Below are positions 1 to 12,128 of a stretch of 64,000 nucleotides of DNA, one piece after another. Source of the DNA: Apostichopus japonicus (lineage: Eukaryota > Echinodermata > Holothuroidea > Aspidochirotida > Stichopodidae); assembly GCF_037975245.1 (NCBI RefSeq), contig NC_092561.1, positions 20,149,508 to 20,213,507 of the forward strand. The letters are read 5' to 3'. A program made the translations under genes and the position numbers. Numbering within the stretch: the first letter of the stretch is position 1; each line of letters opens with the position of its first letter. Under the pieces are notes generated by a model. The model saw only the letters and a program-made list of their open reading frames with translations, did no database searches and was not told where the DNA came from.

Positions 1-87
1 TTATAGTTGTTTATTGGATTGGCGTCCACCTCTGAAGTATGGTTTTGTGCCAGTCATATTTCTAATGTTCCTCTTCAATGGTGTCTG

Positions 88-396
88 TTACGTCAGAATC
101 TTCCAACGTTTGGTTTGCTCAAAGGAAATGGGATCTTCGAAGACGTCTTGGTGAGTTGCAGGGTTCAGGGTTATGAACTCTATCGCTATTTGGACCCTAC
201 TGGGGATGTCTTGGGGCTTCGGCTTTATGAGCTTGGCGTATTTTGAGATAAGTGGATACGAAGGGGTCAGCATATTCGGCATATTATTTGTTTTAACTCT
301 GTCCCTTAAAGGTTTCGTGATTTCCTTCTCTTCTGCGTTGGCAACAAAGAATTCCGCGAGATATGGAGACGCACTTACCTGCGCGTTTGACGCCAT
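88..396 (-). CDS. Conserved 102-aa ORF containing a possible first exon (MASNAQ)
   Basis: An open frame starting MASNAQVSASPYLAEF and ending at a TAA at 88-90. I recognise no domain in it. The paralogous ORF at 33463-33780 is also intact, with about five amino-acid changes and about three silent ones, so there is no strong sign of purifying selection. The first six codons are followed at once by a good splice donor (CAG|gtaagt, phase 0) in both copies. An alternative reading is therefore a short first exon (MASNAQ or MATNAQ) of a CARD transcript, with the rest being intron that happens to be open. No signal peptide or membrane segment is evident. Confidence 0.3.
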   Translation of the reverse strand: MASNAQVSASPYLAEFFVANAEEKEITKPLRDRVKTNNMPNMLTPSYPLISKYAKLIKPKPQDIPSRVQIAIEFITLNPATHQDVFEDPISFEQTKRWKILT

Positions 397-686
397 GGCA
401 AGCAGACGGCCGAAGTTACCTACCCACTGGGAGTTAATTATTCAGATGTAAAAAGCGCCTTGTTTCTCTGGGCACAGTACTAAACCATCACAAGCCACTT
501 GTGCTACAGTTATTCATAACAGCGTGTGAACACGGTTTTACATCACTTCCTTTTAAATATCGACGTTACATGTCGCGCGGTATATAATATCATGATAGCA
601 ATGAGAAGCAGCTTTTGTATATACCTGTGTGGTTATCTTGCCAACTTTGAATGATAGGATGAGCTGTGTGTATCTATATATCTATA

Positions 687-690
687 TATA

Positions 691-723
<33 letters not shown>
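687..723. repeat. (TA)n microsatellite
   Basis: Dinucleotide run, shortened to a few repeats in the right copy near 34050-34064. Confidence 0.9.
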
Positions 724-726
<3 letters not shown>

Positions 727-1569
727 TAAATTATAAATCAACACAAACAATGCTTATATGTAACCTGAAAACAGATGCTTTGCCACGGGTAAAAAGAAGG
801 CGAAGTTTATCATTCCAAATTTCTCAATACTTTGATATGAGTATGGAGAAGATTGAAAACATATCCCCCAAGACTTAACATCCAGCCCACCCGGCAAATT
901 AACCACCAGCACAATTATATTTTGTCAAAGAGCCAAAATTTCTTGGACTGCTGAATTAACATCGACGTAAGACTACATGATACTTTCACAGCAGCTGTAC
1001 AAATGCAAACTATTTTGTCTACATGTTGTTATTGTTGGTAAGTGATAGGGCCTTACCCTATAAGCAAACCACATATATCTGGTGGTTATTGGGAAAAAAT
1101 TAACTTTATTTGCTTCAATTTAACTCAACATTTTCCTTGAAATATATATCCTTTTCTTTAGCTATTTCCCAAGATGACTTTGAAATGTTATCTAAATACA
1201 GTCGTATCCAACTCATGGTGTAAATCACTAGCTTTACCGGCTTTAAGGTTGTGTCTGGTAAAAATGTGCAGCAGATCTGAACATTCTAGGTACTGATTAA
1301 CCACTGCTTTACCTAGTCATAGTTTTCTTATTGTAATTGCTTTCATTGCTCTCTATGGTGTTTGACCTATCATTTGTTAAGCATTTCCTTTCTTGTTCTA
1401 TAAGCTGTTTCAGTTTGCTTTTGAGACCACATTTCTTTCATAATATAAATTATAACATTCAGTTTAGTCAGAAATAAAGTACAGATACGGTACATCTTGT
1501 TGTCTTCTTGTTTGTTTGTGTGCCGCGTGCATGTGTGTGTATATGGATGGTTAGAGCACAGGTCTGGGC

Positions 1570-1742
1570 CTCGGTGTGTGGTCGATAGCACAAGTCCACG
1601 AAACAGGACGACGGCCTAGCAGTCGGCCGACGGCGACCGTAGAGAATCCGATGCACGTGCATAGATACCGTTCGATGTTCCCAAGTCCATGAGACAGGGC
1701 AAAGGCAGAGCCTCTGGTACGGTGTGCATAGATTCGAGCTCA
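1570..1742. repeat. Dimeric short repeat before an (AT)n tract
   Basis: Two tandem, diverged copies of a roughly 90-bp unit, each with a 'caagtccaYgaRacagg' stretch and a 'gtgcatagat' stretch. The whole is duplicated at 34930-35088. The segment just upstream (1548-1570) has 'tggttagagcacaggtct', which resembles a tRNA D-arm, so a tRNA-derived SINE is possible. I see no convincing B box. Confidence 0.5.
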
Positions 1743-1746
1743 TACA

Positions 1747-1864
<118 letters not shown>

Positions 1865-2012
1865 CATTCAATATGTAACAGTCAATTGGAAATGTAAACA
1901 TCAATCACACTTGAGGTACAGAACCTTAAGTGAGATTCTTGAAATGGACGAACATTGCAACTGACCGGGCAATGTGAGATATAACCTTGTAAATCATGCA
2001 ATTGGTACTCAC

Positions 2013-2175
2013 CTCTGGAGCTCCATGTAGTTCGATCAATCTGTCTACCACATCCATAGTTGGGATTCTCTGCACGAGGTCTGCCCGGTGTCTGCTGAGA
2101 TGACTACGTTGTCTTTCAAGTAATGTGTTTACGTTGTGTTTTTTATATTTATTTTCACTGCTTTCAGCGGCTTCT
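2013..2175 (-). CDS. Left CARD gene, exon 2: CARD helices 1-3
   Basis: 163-nt internal exon with acceptor cccaacag at its 5' side and donor gtgagt after GAG. It reads in one open frame from phase 2 to phase 0 and encodes 54 residues. The N-terminal part is Lys/Asn-rich and the remainder is the first half of a caspase recruitment domain: LLERQRSHLSRHRADLVQ, then IPTMDVVDRLIELHG. The L-x2-HRxxLVxxI...VVDxL pattern is typical of CARD helices 1-3, which mediate homotypic assembly of inflammasome, apoptosis and RIG-I-like adaptors. It continues exon 1 (6567-6586) exactly in phase. The matching second half would lie left of the window. The paralogous exon is 35298-35451. Assignment to CARD is from motif recognition, not from a profile search. 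Confidence 0.8.
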
Positions 2176-3000
2176 CTGTTGGGTTAAAGGAAACGAAAGA
2201 TATCATCTTAACATGTTTGCACCATAAAATGTAATATCTGAGTTAATGTTTGAAAATTCAACACATGTTCAAACCGATGAGCTAAACCGCAAAGAAGACC
2301 AACTTGATTTGGAAGATGGGTACATCAAAAGATCAATTTAGAATGGCTTTATAGATAAGACTGCCATGTAAAAGAAATATACTAATATTCAATTTATTAT
2401 AATTCAATGACAAGCTATAAAGCAATACTGTACAGTATATCGGTGGCTGAAATCGGTTGCTTAAGAACATTGCTAGGTGCCTGCCTCATTGTCAGGTCAA
2501 AATCACAACCCCTATAAGAGTTTGCAAAGCAAAGATTTAAATTAGAAATTAAAATTTGGTGATATTTTTCTAATAGTACTGTATCTGACTACAGCAGAGT
2601 AAATATCAACATAAATGGCAATTCAATTAAGAATCATGACTGTTTTCTAATATGTCTAAATCACTCTTTCACAAAATAACAAAATAAAAGGATTCATGCA
2701 AAACTAAACGTACTGTACAGGACATCCTCAGCTAATAATTGTGTCGCATTTCAAGAATACCTCAACAAGAAGAGTGTAATTCAATCTTTTGTACATTTTC
2801 ATGATGATGTTACAGCTCGTCTATTCTGTAATCCTCTCCTTGAAGATATAAGTGATTAGCCAGTAAAAATTAATTATATATTGCAGTATATCGGACAAGT
2901 CACACATCCACTTATGTACTGATGTTAGATGAAGACAACACTAATAAATATTTTAGTTCAATCTCATATCACAGCTTCCGTTCTTTATGGAACTTGTACT

Positions 3001-4740
3001 TTTTACGAATACTACCGTCACTTAATTTGAATTACCTAGAATGGTCTACATGTATGAAATAATTTCACTCTTCAAAATACAAAATGGCGTCCCTGTAGAA
3101 AATTCAAACACTTTCTTTACTGTTGTGCAGACTAAAAGATAGGCTGTAAAACATATGAATGCAGATGATTAGCCAATGAAAATTAATTATATATTGCAGT
3201 ATATATATCAAGTCACACATTCACATATATGTTAGACGAAGACAACACTTATAAATATTTAGTCTTTGATCTCACATCGAAGCTTCCGTGTACAGTATAT
3301 ATGGAACTTGTATATTTCATACGATGTAAGTTTAGACTTGCAAACTACATAAAGGAAAACTCTGGTGACAGACTATTTGACCAACAAAAAAATCCAAACA
3401 AACTTTACACTTTTATTTAACCTAATTGTATTATACAGTACAGTACTCATAGAACATGAGATAAGTTTATTTGAATGGAGTGAATTTTGGCTGACTTTCA
3501 AACCCTCTATCTTTAATTCTTGGAATGGCTTACAGTAGATGGAATTAAATGTCACCATGCAAGTGTAAATAAGCGATTGTAAAGATTGATTAGTTAAAGA
3601 CTTCAGGAGAAGTCTGCGTTTCAGGTGGAAAGAGTGTAAATAAGTGTGGTGTGAGAGAACTTTCTTGTGTTTGAAAATGTTTGGCAGAGCTTATGAATGA
3701 GGGAGTGAATACGGATGGTTGACCGGTCAACACTTGTGAGCGAGTGAGTACGTTTGAGTTATATGTGTATGTGTGAAGTGAGCTTGTGACTTGTAAGTAA
3801 ATTATATTTTATATTTAGTTTGCTCCAGTTAATTGGTATTAAATTAATTAAGTTTACCGTTAATCTTTTATTCCTGCGTTATCTTTACAACTTCTCTCCC
3901 CTGAGTCATCATACTTTTGGGAGGGCACGCCAGTACAGAAAACCCCTAAACTTACACATGGCAAACAGCTTGACTGATATAACAATCTTCTCATCCATGG
4001 GTTTTTCTCTACAGTATGTTACACGTGGAATGTTTGCCTAGTTTTCAAACATCTCTGTATTTAATAAAAGTTTTGAAAACGCAACTTTCATGTACAGATA
4101 TTATATTTCTCTGTAAATAAGTAAGCTAAAAATTATATCGAAAATCATTGCATATCCAGCAGAATTGATGTGATGAAAGTCACTCATTCTGCTCTTTGGC
4201 AGATGCATTCACAAAATACCACCACCACCAAACCAAAGGGAAAAGACAAGGAAAGACAATCATATCTATTAAAAATATGAATAATTCATATTTTTTAATA
4301 TATATGATTGTCTTTCCTTGTCTTTTGATTAAATGATTAAAGTTTGGTCCAGAGTACTAAGAAGATTTCCAACTTTTTATTTTATAATAAGGAACGAATT
4401 TCAGACACTGAATCTGATCATGTTGCTCATGGTAAAATGTGCACTGTAATAGTCTGGAATAACATTTACTTTCCTCTTACACTCCTTATCCTGAGTGGTT
4501 CGGTTAGAGGAAAATTATGGTTATCGATCATATGTAATAAAATTTGGTTAGTATATATGAAGGCAAAACTCTATTTTGCAAAAGTGAATTTACTGTAGAC
4601 ACTGTACTAAATCTACACATAGCATACATGTACATGCATATGGGACTATTAGTCTGCCACTGTGCGACAATGGCGATCACTTCGTCTTTCCCATATTCTG
4701 TGGCTTTATAGTAGAGGCCTATTGTTATGTTAAACTGATG
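3001..4740. repeat. Internal tandem duplication, copy A
   Basis: The segment from 'acgaatactaccgtcactta' to 'gttatgttaaactgatg' is repeated at 5117-6020. Copy B lacks the part equivalent to about 3280-4050, with a short shared 'catc' at the deletion point. Both are intronic in the left CARD gene and I see no coding potential. Confidence 0.85.
4241..4326. repeat. Hairpin with perfect 25-bp arms
   Basis: Arms 4241-4265 and 4302-4326 are exact inverted copies (begin AAAAGACAAGG, end CCTTGTCTTTT). A second small palindrome sits in the loop. It is also present at about 38490-38582 with one change in an arm, but absent from the internal copy B near 5560. It may be a very small MITE. Confidence 0.8.
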
Positions 4741-5116
4741 ACGTTGTATTATGTGAACAATATGAGTATTCGTGTGCAATTAACAGTATGTAAACAGTTT
4801 TGTGTGGCAGATACAAATAATCTCTGTTCAAGTGTAGCAAAGCATGCGATGCCCCCTTATTGTAGAAGGTCCTTTCAGGATATTTATAGTCTTCCACAAA
4901 TTCCCGAAAATGTTGCGCAACTTTGGAACTTCGTCATATTCCTTAGTTTTTTTACTTAGTGTTAAGAAATTATTACCACTATGTTTGATTATGATTTGTC
5001 ATGAACATTTACGTTTCAATATCCCTTGGCAAGTTTACAGGTATGAAAGAAGGCTTTACGTAGCCTATTTAATGCAATGTTGTTTTTATTTGATGCCATC
5101 TTATATATAAACAATT

Positions 5117-6020
5117 TTTACGAATACTACCGTCACTTAATTGGATACCTACAATGGTCTACATGTTTGAAATAATGTCACTCTTCAAAATGCAAAATGG
5201 CGTCCCTATAGAAAATTCAAACACTTTCTTTACTGTTGTGCAGACTATAAGATAGGATGTAAAACATATGGATTCAGATTAGCCAGTAAAAAATAATTAT
5301 ATATTGCAGTATATCTGACAAGCCACACATTCACTTATGTATTGACTACACGAAGACAACACTAATAAATATTTTAGTCTTTGATCTCACATCTCTGTAT
5401 TTAAAATTTTATGCAAAACGCAACTTGCATGTACAGATATTATATTTCTCTGTTAATAATTTAGCTAAAACTTATATCGAAAATCAAAACATATCCAGCA
5501 GAATTGATGTGGTGAAGTCATTCATTCTGCTTTTTGGCAGATTCATTCACAAAAATACCACCACCAGACAATCATATGTATTACAAAATATGAATTACTA
5601 TGAGAATTAAAGTTTGGTCCAGAGTAATAGACTAGGAACATTTCCAACGTTTTATTTCAAATAAGGAACGAATTACAGCCGCTGAATCTGATCATGTTGC
5701 CCATAATAAATGTGCACTGTAATAGTCTGGAATAACCTTTACTTTCCCCTTACACTCCTAATCCTGGGTGGTTCGGTTAGAGGAAAACGATGGTTATCGA
5801 TCATATGTAATAAAATTTGGTTAGTAGCCTATATATGAAGGCAAAACTCTATTTTGCAAAAGTGAATTTACTGTAGACACTGTACTAAACCTTCACATAG
5901 CATACATGTACATGCATATATGGGACTATAACTCTGCCACTGTGCGACAATGGCGATCACTTCGTCTTTCCCATATTCTGTGGCTTTGTAGTAGAGGCCT
6001 GTTGTTATGTTAAACTGATG
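5117..6020. repeat. Internal tandem duplication, copy B
   Basis: Second, internally deleted copy of 3001-4740. Divergence from copy A looks similar to that between the 33-kb units. Confidence 0.85.
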
Positions 6021-6566
6021 TATAATGTGAACACTATGAGTACTCGTGTGAAATTTACAGTTTACACAGGTTTGTGTGGCAGGTACAAGTATTTTTTGTT
6101 CAAGTCTAACACAGCATGCGATGCCACCTACATGTTTGAAATAATGTCACTCTTCAAAATACAAAATGGCGTCCCAATGACGATCACTTCCTCTTTCCTA
6201 TATTCTGTGGGTCTACGGTATTGGTATGTAATAACTGCCATTTGCTACACTTCGCGCTAACCAATGGGGATTGGTGCTACGCTTAGGTAGTGTCCTGATG
6301 GTCCCTTTTGGCAGATGGCCCACCAAATAATTTTGCTTTAATGAAAACGCTCTGGTTATACGCACATCATAATCATCTCTATGTAACATTTATAGTAGGC
6401 CTTATATTTAATAATTCGTGGTATTTATCAAGTGCCGCTCTATGGATTACACAGCTACGGCCAAGAAGCAATGAAAACCAAGGAACAGAAATTTTATTGA
6501 TAAAAAAAAAATGAAAATGTTCAATAAATAACGCTGACAAATGGATTTTAAAAGGTCTAAACTTAC

Positions 6567-6586
6567 TTCTTAACAGTATTCGCCAT
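6567..6586 (-). CDS. Left CARD gene, exon 1 (start codon exon)
   Basis: A 20-nt coding stub, ATG to donor gtaagt (6561-6566), encoding MANTVK plus two bases of a Lys codon. The first base of exon 2 completes that codon, so the junction is in frame. The equivalent exon of the middle gene (40905-40945) uses the same donor and phase but encodes a different, longer start (MEGRKRKCPVSIQ). Agreement of phase in both paralogues is the main support. A Ty3/gypsy insertion 50 bp upstream (from 6635) has replaced the ancestral 5' flank, so this copy may have lost its promoter. Confidence 0.6.
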
Positions 6587-6634
6587 AGCTAGTTCGTTTG
6601 TGAAACGCGTCACAGACAATATCTTGCTTGATAG

Positions 6635-6779
6635 TGTAGTGTACTGATACTGAAAGAGCGCCATCAATTTTAAATAGGGAGAAAAAGAATAGCAGAGTGT
6701 CGTGTCAACTTTATTTGGGCAACTTGCTCTTCCTTACTTTTTATCATGATCTAGTCGATCCACGGCCACAGATCCGACA
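6635..6779 (+). mobile_element. Candidate 5' LTR of a Ty3/gypsy element
   Basis: It starts TGTAGTG and ends CCGACA, followed two bases later by TGGCGACGAGGAT, a sequence of the type found at the primer-binding site of gag-pol elements. The gag reading frame starts 24 bp further on. The LTR begins exactly where homology to the right unit stops, so its left boundary is set by comparison as well as by sequence. No 3' LTR was found. Confidence 0.6.
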
Positions 6780-6802
6780 ATGGCGACGAGGATAAGTCAT
6801 AA

Positions 6803-7810
6803 TTGACATTAGTTGTATCAAAACGTGAAATGTCGGTAAATATAGACATAAAAATAGCTGTCTTCGATGTAACAGGTGACGTCACAACCTTAGGCCCAAG
6901 GTGGTCGAGATGGACACGTGCATTTCAGTACTACATTGTAGGAAGGGGAGTTAGCGATACCAAACAGAAAAAGGCATTGTTACTACATTCAGCGGGAACG
7001 CCAGTGCAAGAAATTTGTGAGACACTTCGACATTCAGAAGGTACTTTTGAGTGGGGGGGGGCTAAAGACTGATGGCCGGCCTGGGGAAGGCGTCTAAGGG
7101 GAATTTTTTTTTTTTTTTTTTTTGCATTTCCAGGTGGCCTCAGATGCAATTTGGTGCTCCAAATGAGACTTTTTTTCTCATTTGGATATGAAAAAGGGGT
7201 TTTCTGACTTGCACGGTTCCTACGCCCTTGCACTCAGAGATCCACGACCTCCTACAGCCGCAGGTGAGACAGATAGCACCGATGAGTACGAAAAAGCATT
7301 GCGTACACTAGACAGCTATTTCAAGCGGAAGGTTAACATACCTTATGAAAGACATATGTTTCGCCAAATAGCACAAGAGAGTAACGAAACAATTGATTAA
7401 TATGTAGCGAGACTAACAGGGAGAGCAGAAAACTGTAATTTTGATATTTTTTTCAGAAAGAATCAGGAATCAAGTGATATACAAATGTATGTCAACAGAA
7501 CTTCGAAGGAAATTATTAGTTCAAGGGTCAGCATAAACCCTCACTGAGTTACATAAAATTGCAAGATCAATGGAGGTAGTTGATTTTCAGATCAAACGAA
7601 TGGAACTTGGTAGCCAAGAAAATGGGACATAGGCCACAACAGTGAACAGAGGGAATGACGGACAGACATTAAGTAAGACTGCAAATCGATATAACAAAGA
7701 TAAGGGACAGAACATTAGGTCCAGTACAAACCGTAGGCCAAGGTCTAATTATAAACAAAGTGACAATGATTCAAAGATCTGTTTTCGTTGTGGAAAAGAA
7801 GGACACATAG
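6803..7810 (+). pseudogene. Ty3/gypsy gag relic with CCHC zinc knuckle
   Basis: A broken gag frame. The first part (6830-7040) contains a 'W-x2-W...FQYYIVGRG...KKALLLHSAG...IFETL-like' pattern typical of gag in K02A2.6-like Ty3/gypsy elements of invertebrates. After an inserted MITE (7039-7230) it resumes in another frame with DEYEKALRTLDSYFKRKVN and a YERHMFRQ stretch (7280-7400), then meets an in-frame stop after NETID. A zinc knuckle, CFRCGKEGHIA, follows at 7780-7815, where a second MITE begins. No protease or polymerase is visible beyond it. It packages element RNA in intact relatives; this copy cannot be functional. Confidence 0.85.
7039..7230 (+). mobile_element. hAT-like MITE (family B), inserted in gag
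   Basis: It shares 'ggtacttttgagtggggggg', the 'cctcagatgcaatttggtgc' core and the end 'ttcctacgcccttg' with the elements at 29569 and 39677. It is flanked by cattcaga and cactcaga (7 of 8 matching). Its left terminal repeat is missing. Confidence 0.75.
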
Positions 7811-7815
7811 CTAGC

Positions 7816-7912
7816 GGGTTTCGGTTGTTCTCTGCACATGTTACTTTCTGCACATTACTTTTATTTCCAAATAACAAAAAAAATCTTGTGCGGAAAACAA
7901 CTTTTCTTTTTT
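7816..7912 (+). mobile_element. Deleted copy of MITE family C
   Basis: Starts 'gggtttcggttgttctctgc' and ends with 'cttgtgcggaaaacaactttt', matching the ends of the element at 39067-40044. It interrupts the gag zinc-knuckle region. Confidence 0.6.
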
Positions 7913-8261
7913 AACTTACCTGTACACTATATTTTTCCTCAATTTTAGGATACCAAATTCAGGATGATGAAAATAACATGAGAAAATATCAAACAAACGT
8001 CGATAAGGATGGTTAGACTGAGTTCATGTCAGAACAGTTAAGCTATTTATCATTTACAGGAGGCTTGGGGTGTTTAGGGATTACTTAAAAAAGTATGAGG
8101 CATAATATTTTTTTTCAGACTGGCTCACTCCATGGGGCACAGTGAATCATTAGAAAAGAAAACAAAGAACAACTTAGCTAACTAATTTGCATATATCAAA
8201 AGATCGACAAGCAAATTAGAAAGCTCAAGGTGATTTGATTGTTATTGTTATTTATGTAAAC

Positions 8262-8940
8262 TATATTAGTAACGTAATTCCTAACGATAATCTGAGGTTC
8301 TTTGCTGACGACACCAACGTGCTTGTCCATGACACAAATTGTGTAAGACCTCAGTCCAAGGCCAAATCGACTTTAGGGAAACTAAAATATTAGTTTGACG
8401 CAAACAAACTTACACTCCACCTTGGCATAACCAACTACACAGTATTTCACTGTAGAGAGCATGATATACTATGCACTAGTCTACTCTAGAATATCCTACG
8501 ATGTGGAAACGTATGGTATGACCAATATTTCCGTTCTAAAGCCTTTACAAGTTCTACAAAATATAATTCTAGAAACGATCACGTTCAACCACTGGCGTTT
8601 TCCTACTAATACTCTGCACAGTACTCTTGGTGTCCTCAAAGTCAACGATGTTCATATTTTCAAAATGTGTTCTTTTGCTTACAAATACGTTAACAATGCA
8701 CTGCCTCGTGTCTTTCGAAATATTGTACACCCAAGATTTGGGTCAGATATCCCAAACGTCACGAGAACAAATATACTATTCTCTGTCACTAGACACCGCT
8801 CTAAACATGGAAAGTTTCTGCTAAACAATTACTGTTATAAAATGTAGAATAATCTCTCAACTGGTATTAGACATTCGAAATCATTTGCTTCATTTAAGTA
8901 TAAACTAAAGAGTTATCTAACTTCCAAGTACCGTGATTGA
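8262..8940 (+). mobile_element. Non-LTR retrotransposon RT fragment
   Basis: The 5' part encodes FADDTNVLVHD, the reverse-transcriptase catalytic motif C, followed by one in-frame stop. A 128-aa frame (8461-8847) then carries the LINE C-terminal pattern LKPLQVLQN...HWRFPTN...LGVLKVNDVHIFKM and YKYVNNALPRVF. The last frame (8850-8940) has SFASFKYKLKSYL and a stop. Stops and a frameshift show that it is dead. The 5' two thirds of the element are missing. Confidence 0.85.
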
Positions 8941-9939
8941 TATGATTGTCAAGTTCGTTTTGTACATTTTGTTTTTCTTTGCTATTTTGTTCTGTTATTT
9001 TCTTTCTTTTTCTTTAGGGTTAATAGCTTTGATTGTTTGTTGCTGTTGAAGCACTTGAAGATCAGATCAAGCTTAGCATACCACTGTTAGAGTAAGTACC
9101 ATCATTGATATAATAAGTACTGTACAGGATCACACTCTGTAGTAGATGGGTTTTCTTTTTTGTTTCTGTATGTGCAAACAAGAATTCATTCTTTCCCCAC
9201 AGTACGTGATGGTAAATTATGGGTTTCTTATTTTCATGTCCCTCACTTTACTGGCATCATAACGTTCCAATTTTATAATAGACACTACAGTACAAAACAT
9301 TTATTCATAAAGAGGAAAGACAAGTTTGATGTAAACTGACAAATCCAACCATATCATCAAGGAGAAAAGCAAGGATGAGATTTTGAAATGAAAATATTTG
9401 GTAATCAAGATAGTTGCTAAATAAAGACATCCCAGATCCCGCTTGAATTTCTATTTCACCAGATGTTATCCTCTTTGTTCCATTTTCTGAAGTAAGAAAG
9501 AGTTTATTCCCCAAAATTTAAGTCTTCCCGTTAAACACCCCATATCTGAAATTTAAGGAAAAGTGGTTGAGGTACTCAGGGAATAAGTCAAGTCTTCAAA
9601 CTTTGTGTTGCAGTTTTTGAAGGCTCTGTAATTTATGTCTAATTAAGTGCTAAGGTTCCTATGTAAAGAAAATATGTAAGATATACATCTCTGGACTTTA
9701 CATTTGAATAACATTTTGCAATGCAATACTGGATGAAGTATTTCCCCAAGATTGGCTTCCATCTATTAGCAAGAAATGTTACAAATATTTAAAAAAAAAT
9801 TGGCTAACTTTGTCACATTGCCCAGGTCCTGAACGTGCTTTTCAGAGTCTTGGGAAATCTAAGGATACTTTGTCACTCTATGACACTATGATATTATAAC
9901 TGCAGTGCAGAAATCGTGGACGACGTTATGAGAACAGAT

Positions 9940-10160
9940 TTTGATTCGACTTTATCTTCGTTTCTTCTTCTTCTTCTTGGTTTGGTGGTTCAAATTGCCC
10001 GAGATCTCCAAAAGGACATGTACCCTCACTTCCGAGAGTTTTTTCTCATCATTGTTGACTTGTTGGACACCCAAGATACTGATCAATTGAGGCCGCTTTC
10101 AGACACTGGGCTACCTCTTCAAGTTTCTATGGCGATAGCTTTTTGCAGTTTGGAATAGGT
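9940..10160 (+). pseudogene. UTP20 pseudogene fragment, first block
   Basis: The frame contains GLVVQIARDLQKDMYPHFRE followed by FFLIIVDLLDTQDTDQL, which I recognise as the N-terminal region of UTP20 (the large HEAT-repeat protein of the small-subunit processome that works in 18S rRNA maturation in the nucleolus). A (TTC)n stretch precedes the match. After DTDQL the homology moves to another frame (LGYLFKFLWR) and at once meets a TAG, so there is a frameshift and a stop. Known UTP20 is over 2,500 residues long; only about 75 are present here. Identification is from memory of the family and is strong over this stretch. Confidence 0.8.
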
Positions 10161-10480
10161 CTAGAGAGTTTTGGTTCATGGTGAGGTTTTGAACCAAGAA
10201 CCCAGATCCTGTGGGGCAGACACTCTACCACTAGATAATATATTGATACTGACTTCACAAGTGCAGATGCTAAGTTTATATCAAAACAGTTTCATTTGGA
10301 TCAATTGAAGTCTGATATATAACAGTAAATACTTGGAAAATTTTCTTCACACAAAAACTAGTCGCTTCTTTTATACTAAAAATGATCCATTTTATGAATC
10401 AAGTACTATTTGTTCTAAAACTTATCAATTATGATGATTTGTTTTGTTCCCCACCTTGAAATCTTTTAGTTTTTACTCAG

Positions 10481-10614
10481 TATTGCTCACCAGTGACAGG
10501 AAGGAACAAATCCAGCGGTTTCCAGCGGACAGCTTTGCATAAATGATGAGGAAAGTGAAAACCCAAGATGACTTCTTCGAGTTCCTTTTCAAAGATCTTA
10601 CAAAGAATCCAGAT
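10481..10614 (+). pseudogene. UTP20 pseudogene fragment, second block
   Basis: It has acceptor ttactcag before 10481 and donor gtaagt after 10614. The frame reads ...RFPADSFA, a TAA, then MMRKVKTQDDFFEFLF. This matches the UTP20 segment containing 'AAESFxFLMRKV', a little downstream of the first block. The in-frame stop at the FA codon and the short extent mark it as a pseudogene. Because introns and splice sites survive, it came from a genomic duplication rather than a retrocopy. Confidence 0.75.
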
Positions 10615-10984
10615 GTAAGTAGAATCCATTCAGACTCCCTTCATTCCTTTGACTCATTCGCGATGTAGTTCTTGTAAGTGTGGTTATGACATAGTTTCCA
10701 TTTTTGTTGTTGATGATGATGATTAGTTGAAGCTCTATCTCAGTGAGTAGCAAAATGGCTTTGTTTTCCTCAAAATCCTTCTAAAACAGTCCCTTATGCA
10801 CCGTCATTGCATATTCATGTGTAAATTCTTGGCATTGGTTGTTTGGCAATTAACTTGTTGCCTCAATGAGCCATATGTTGCAGTGCACACCTGTATATAG
10901 TATATATCCTATGTATCTTTGTGTATGTATCATAGCAACATGACATTTTTTCCAATAATCAGCAGAAAAATGTGATTTAAAAAA

Positions 10985-12128
10985 AAACGAGAAAAAACCC
11001 AAAACAATATTGGCTATATCAGATTAAGTTTAATGGATATGTCTACACAAAGCTTGGTAGGAGGATGACATGTGATACATTTCGAATGTTAGTTCAGCTG
11101 TGAAGGTTCTCTGTATATAGAATTTCATTTAATGAACATGCATTCTTTGGTATAAATTTTACACACATTGACAGCTCGGTTGCAGTATGAGGACATCAGT
11201 CCCTCTGTTGTTTCCTGCGGCGTTCACTAGCCATCACCTCATTGAATATAACCCACTTTTGCTCTTGGTAGGGACACTACCGGAAGGTCTAATGGTGTTG
11301 CATTGCAACACTTTATATAAAAACATTCAACGGTAACTAGGCAAATAAGACAATTACCCAGTGTCTTGAAGAGATCAGCATGGTTCTCCTAATGAAGGGG
11401 AACTGCCCTTCAAATTCAAAATTCATCGATGTTTTACTGTTGCAGCTATAAGGGTTTCGGAATTTGATCACTATTGACGTATTTTCAATAGTTTTAATTT
11501 GTTGACGGACGAATGTCCATGCAGTACAAACTAACTATTAAATTTAAATAAGCTGAACATTTATCATATTGTTTTTAGAAATAAAATTTGTCGTCCACAT
11601 ACAACTATGTAGCTCTTCCACTCTCTAAGGTGAAGCTGCATACCAAATAAGAATTTCAACCAAGATGTACTGTACGACGTTTCATATTTACAAGATTTGT
11701 TTTGAGGAATTTGATCTATATATGCTGACTTCGTATGGCATAAGAAATCCACCAACGTCAACAGGCTTATTGTATTCATCAAAGAGATCTGCATCATAAA
11801 TATTTACCTCAACCAAGATATCTCTTGAGTGACAGTGTTTACAAGTTTGTCTCACTTTGACTTCAGTTGACTCCAGAAAAGAATATGATTCTTGCACCAC
11901 ATACTTTTTAAGTTACAGTGTCTAATAGCAAAGGACATGTCTCTCTATATCTCTACCTCACGATATATATCAACACAAAGAACCGATTCCTTTTGCATTC
12001 AGTAAAAAAAAACAGTGTAACCTTATTGACAAGAGCTATATTTACGCTTTCGAGAGTATACCGACAGTAAGATAGTGGTTACACATTCGTTAAGTTCAGT
12101 TTGAAGGTTGATTTACCTGTAATGCGAC
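10985..12128. repeat. Third, truncated copy of the CARD-gene 3' intron
   Basis: 10985-11220 matches 59030-59575, and 12020-12128 matches both 60150-60270 and 27345-27470. It ends inside a broken linker exon: bases 12117-12128 are the last 12 bases of that exon plus its donor, after which sequence matching 55146 begins. This shows that a further copy of the gene's 3' part once existed here. Confidence 0.8.

Noticed and set aside
1548-1742. tRNA gene or tRNA-derived SINE
   Set aside because: Only a D-arm-like 'tggttagagca' is present; no cloverleaf and no B box that I can defend. Kept only as an unclassified repeat.
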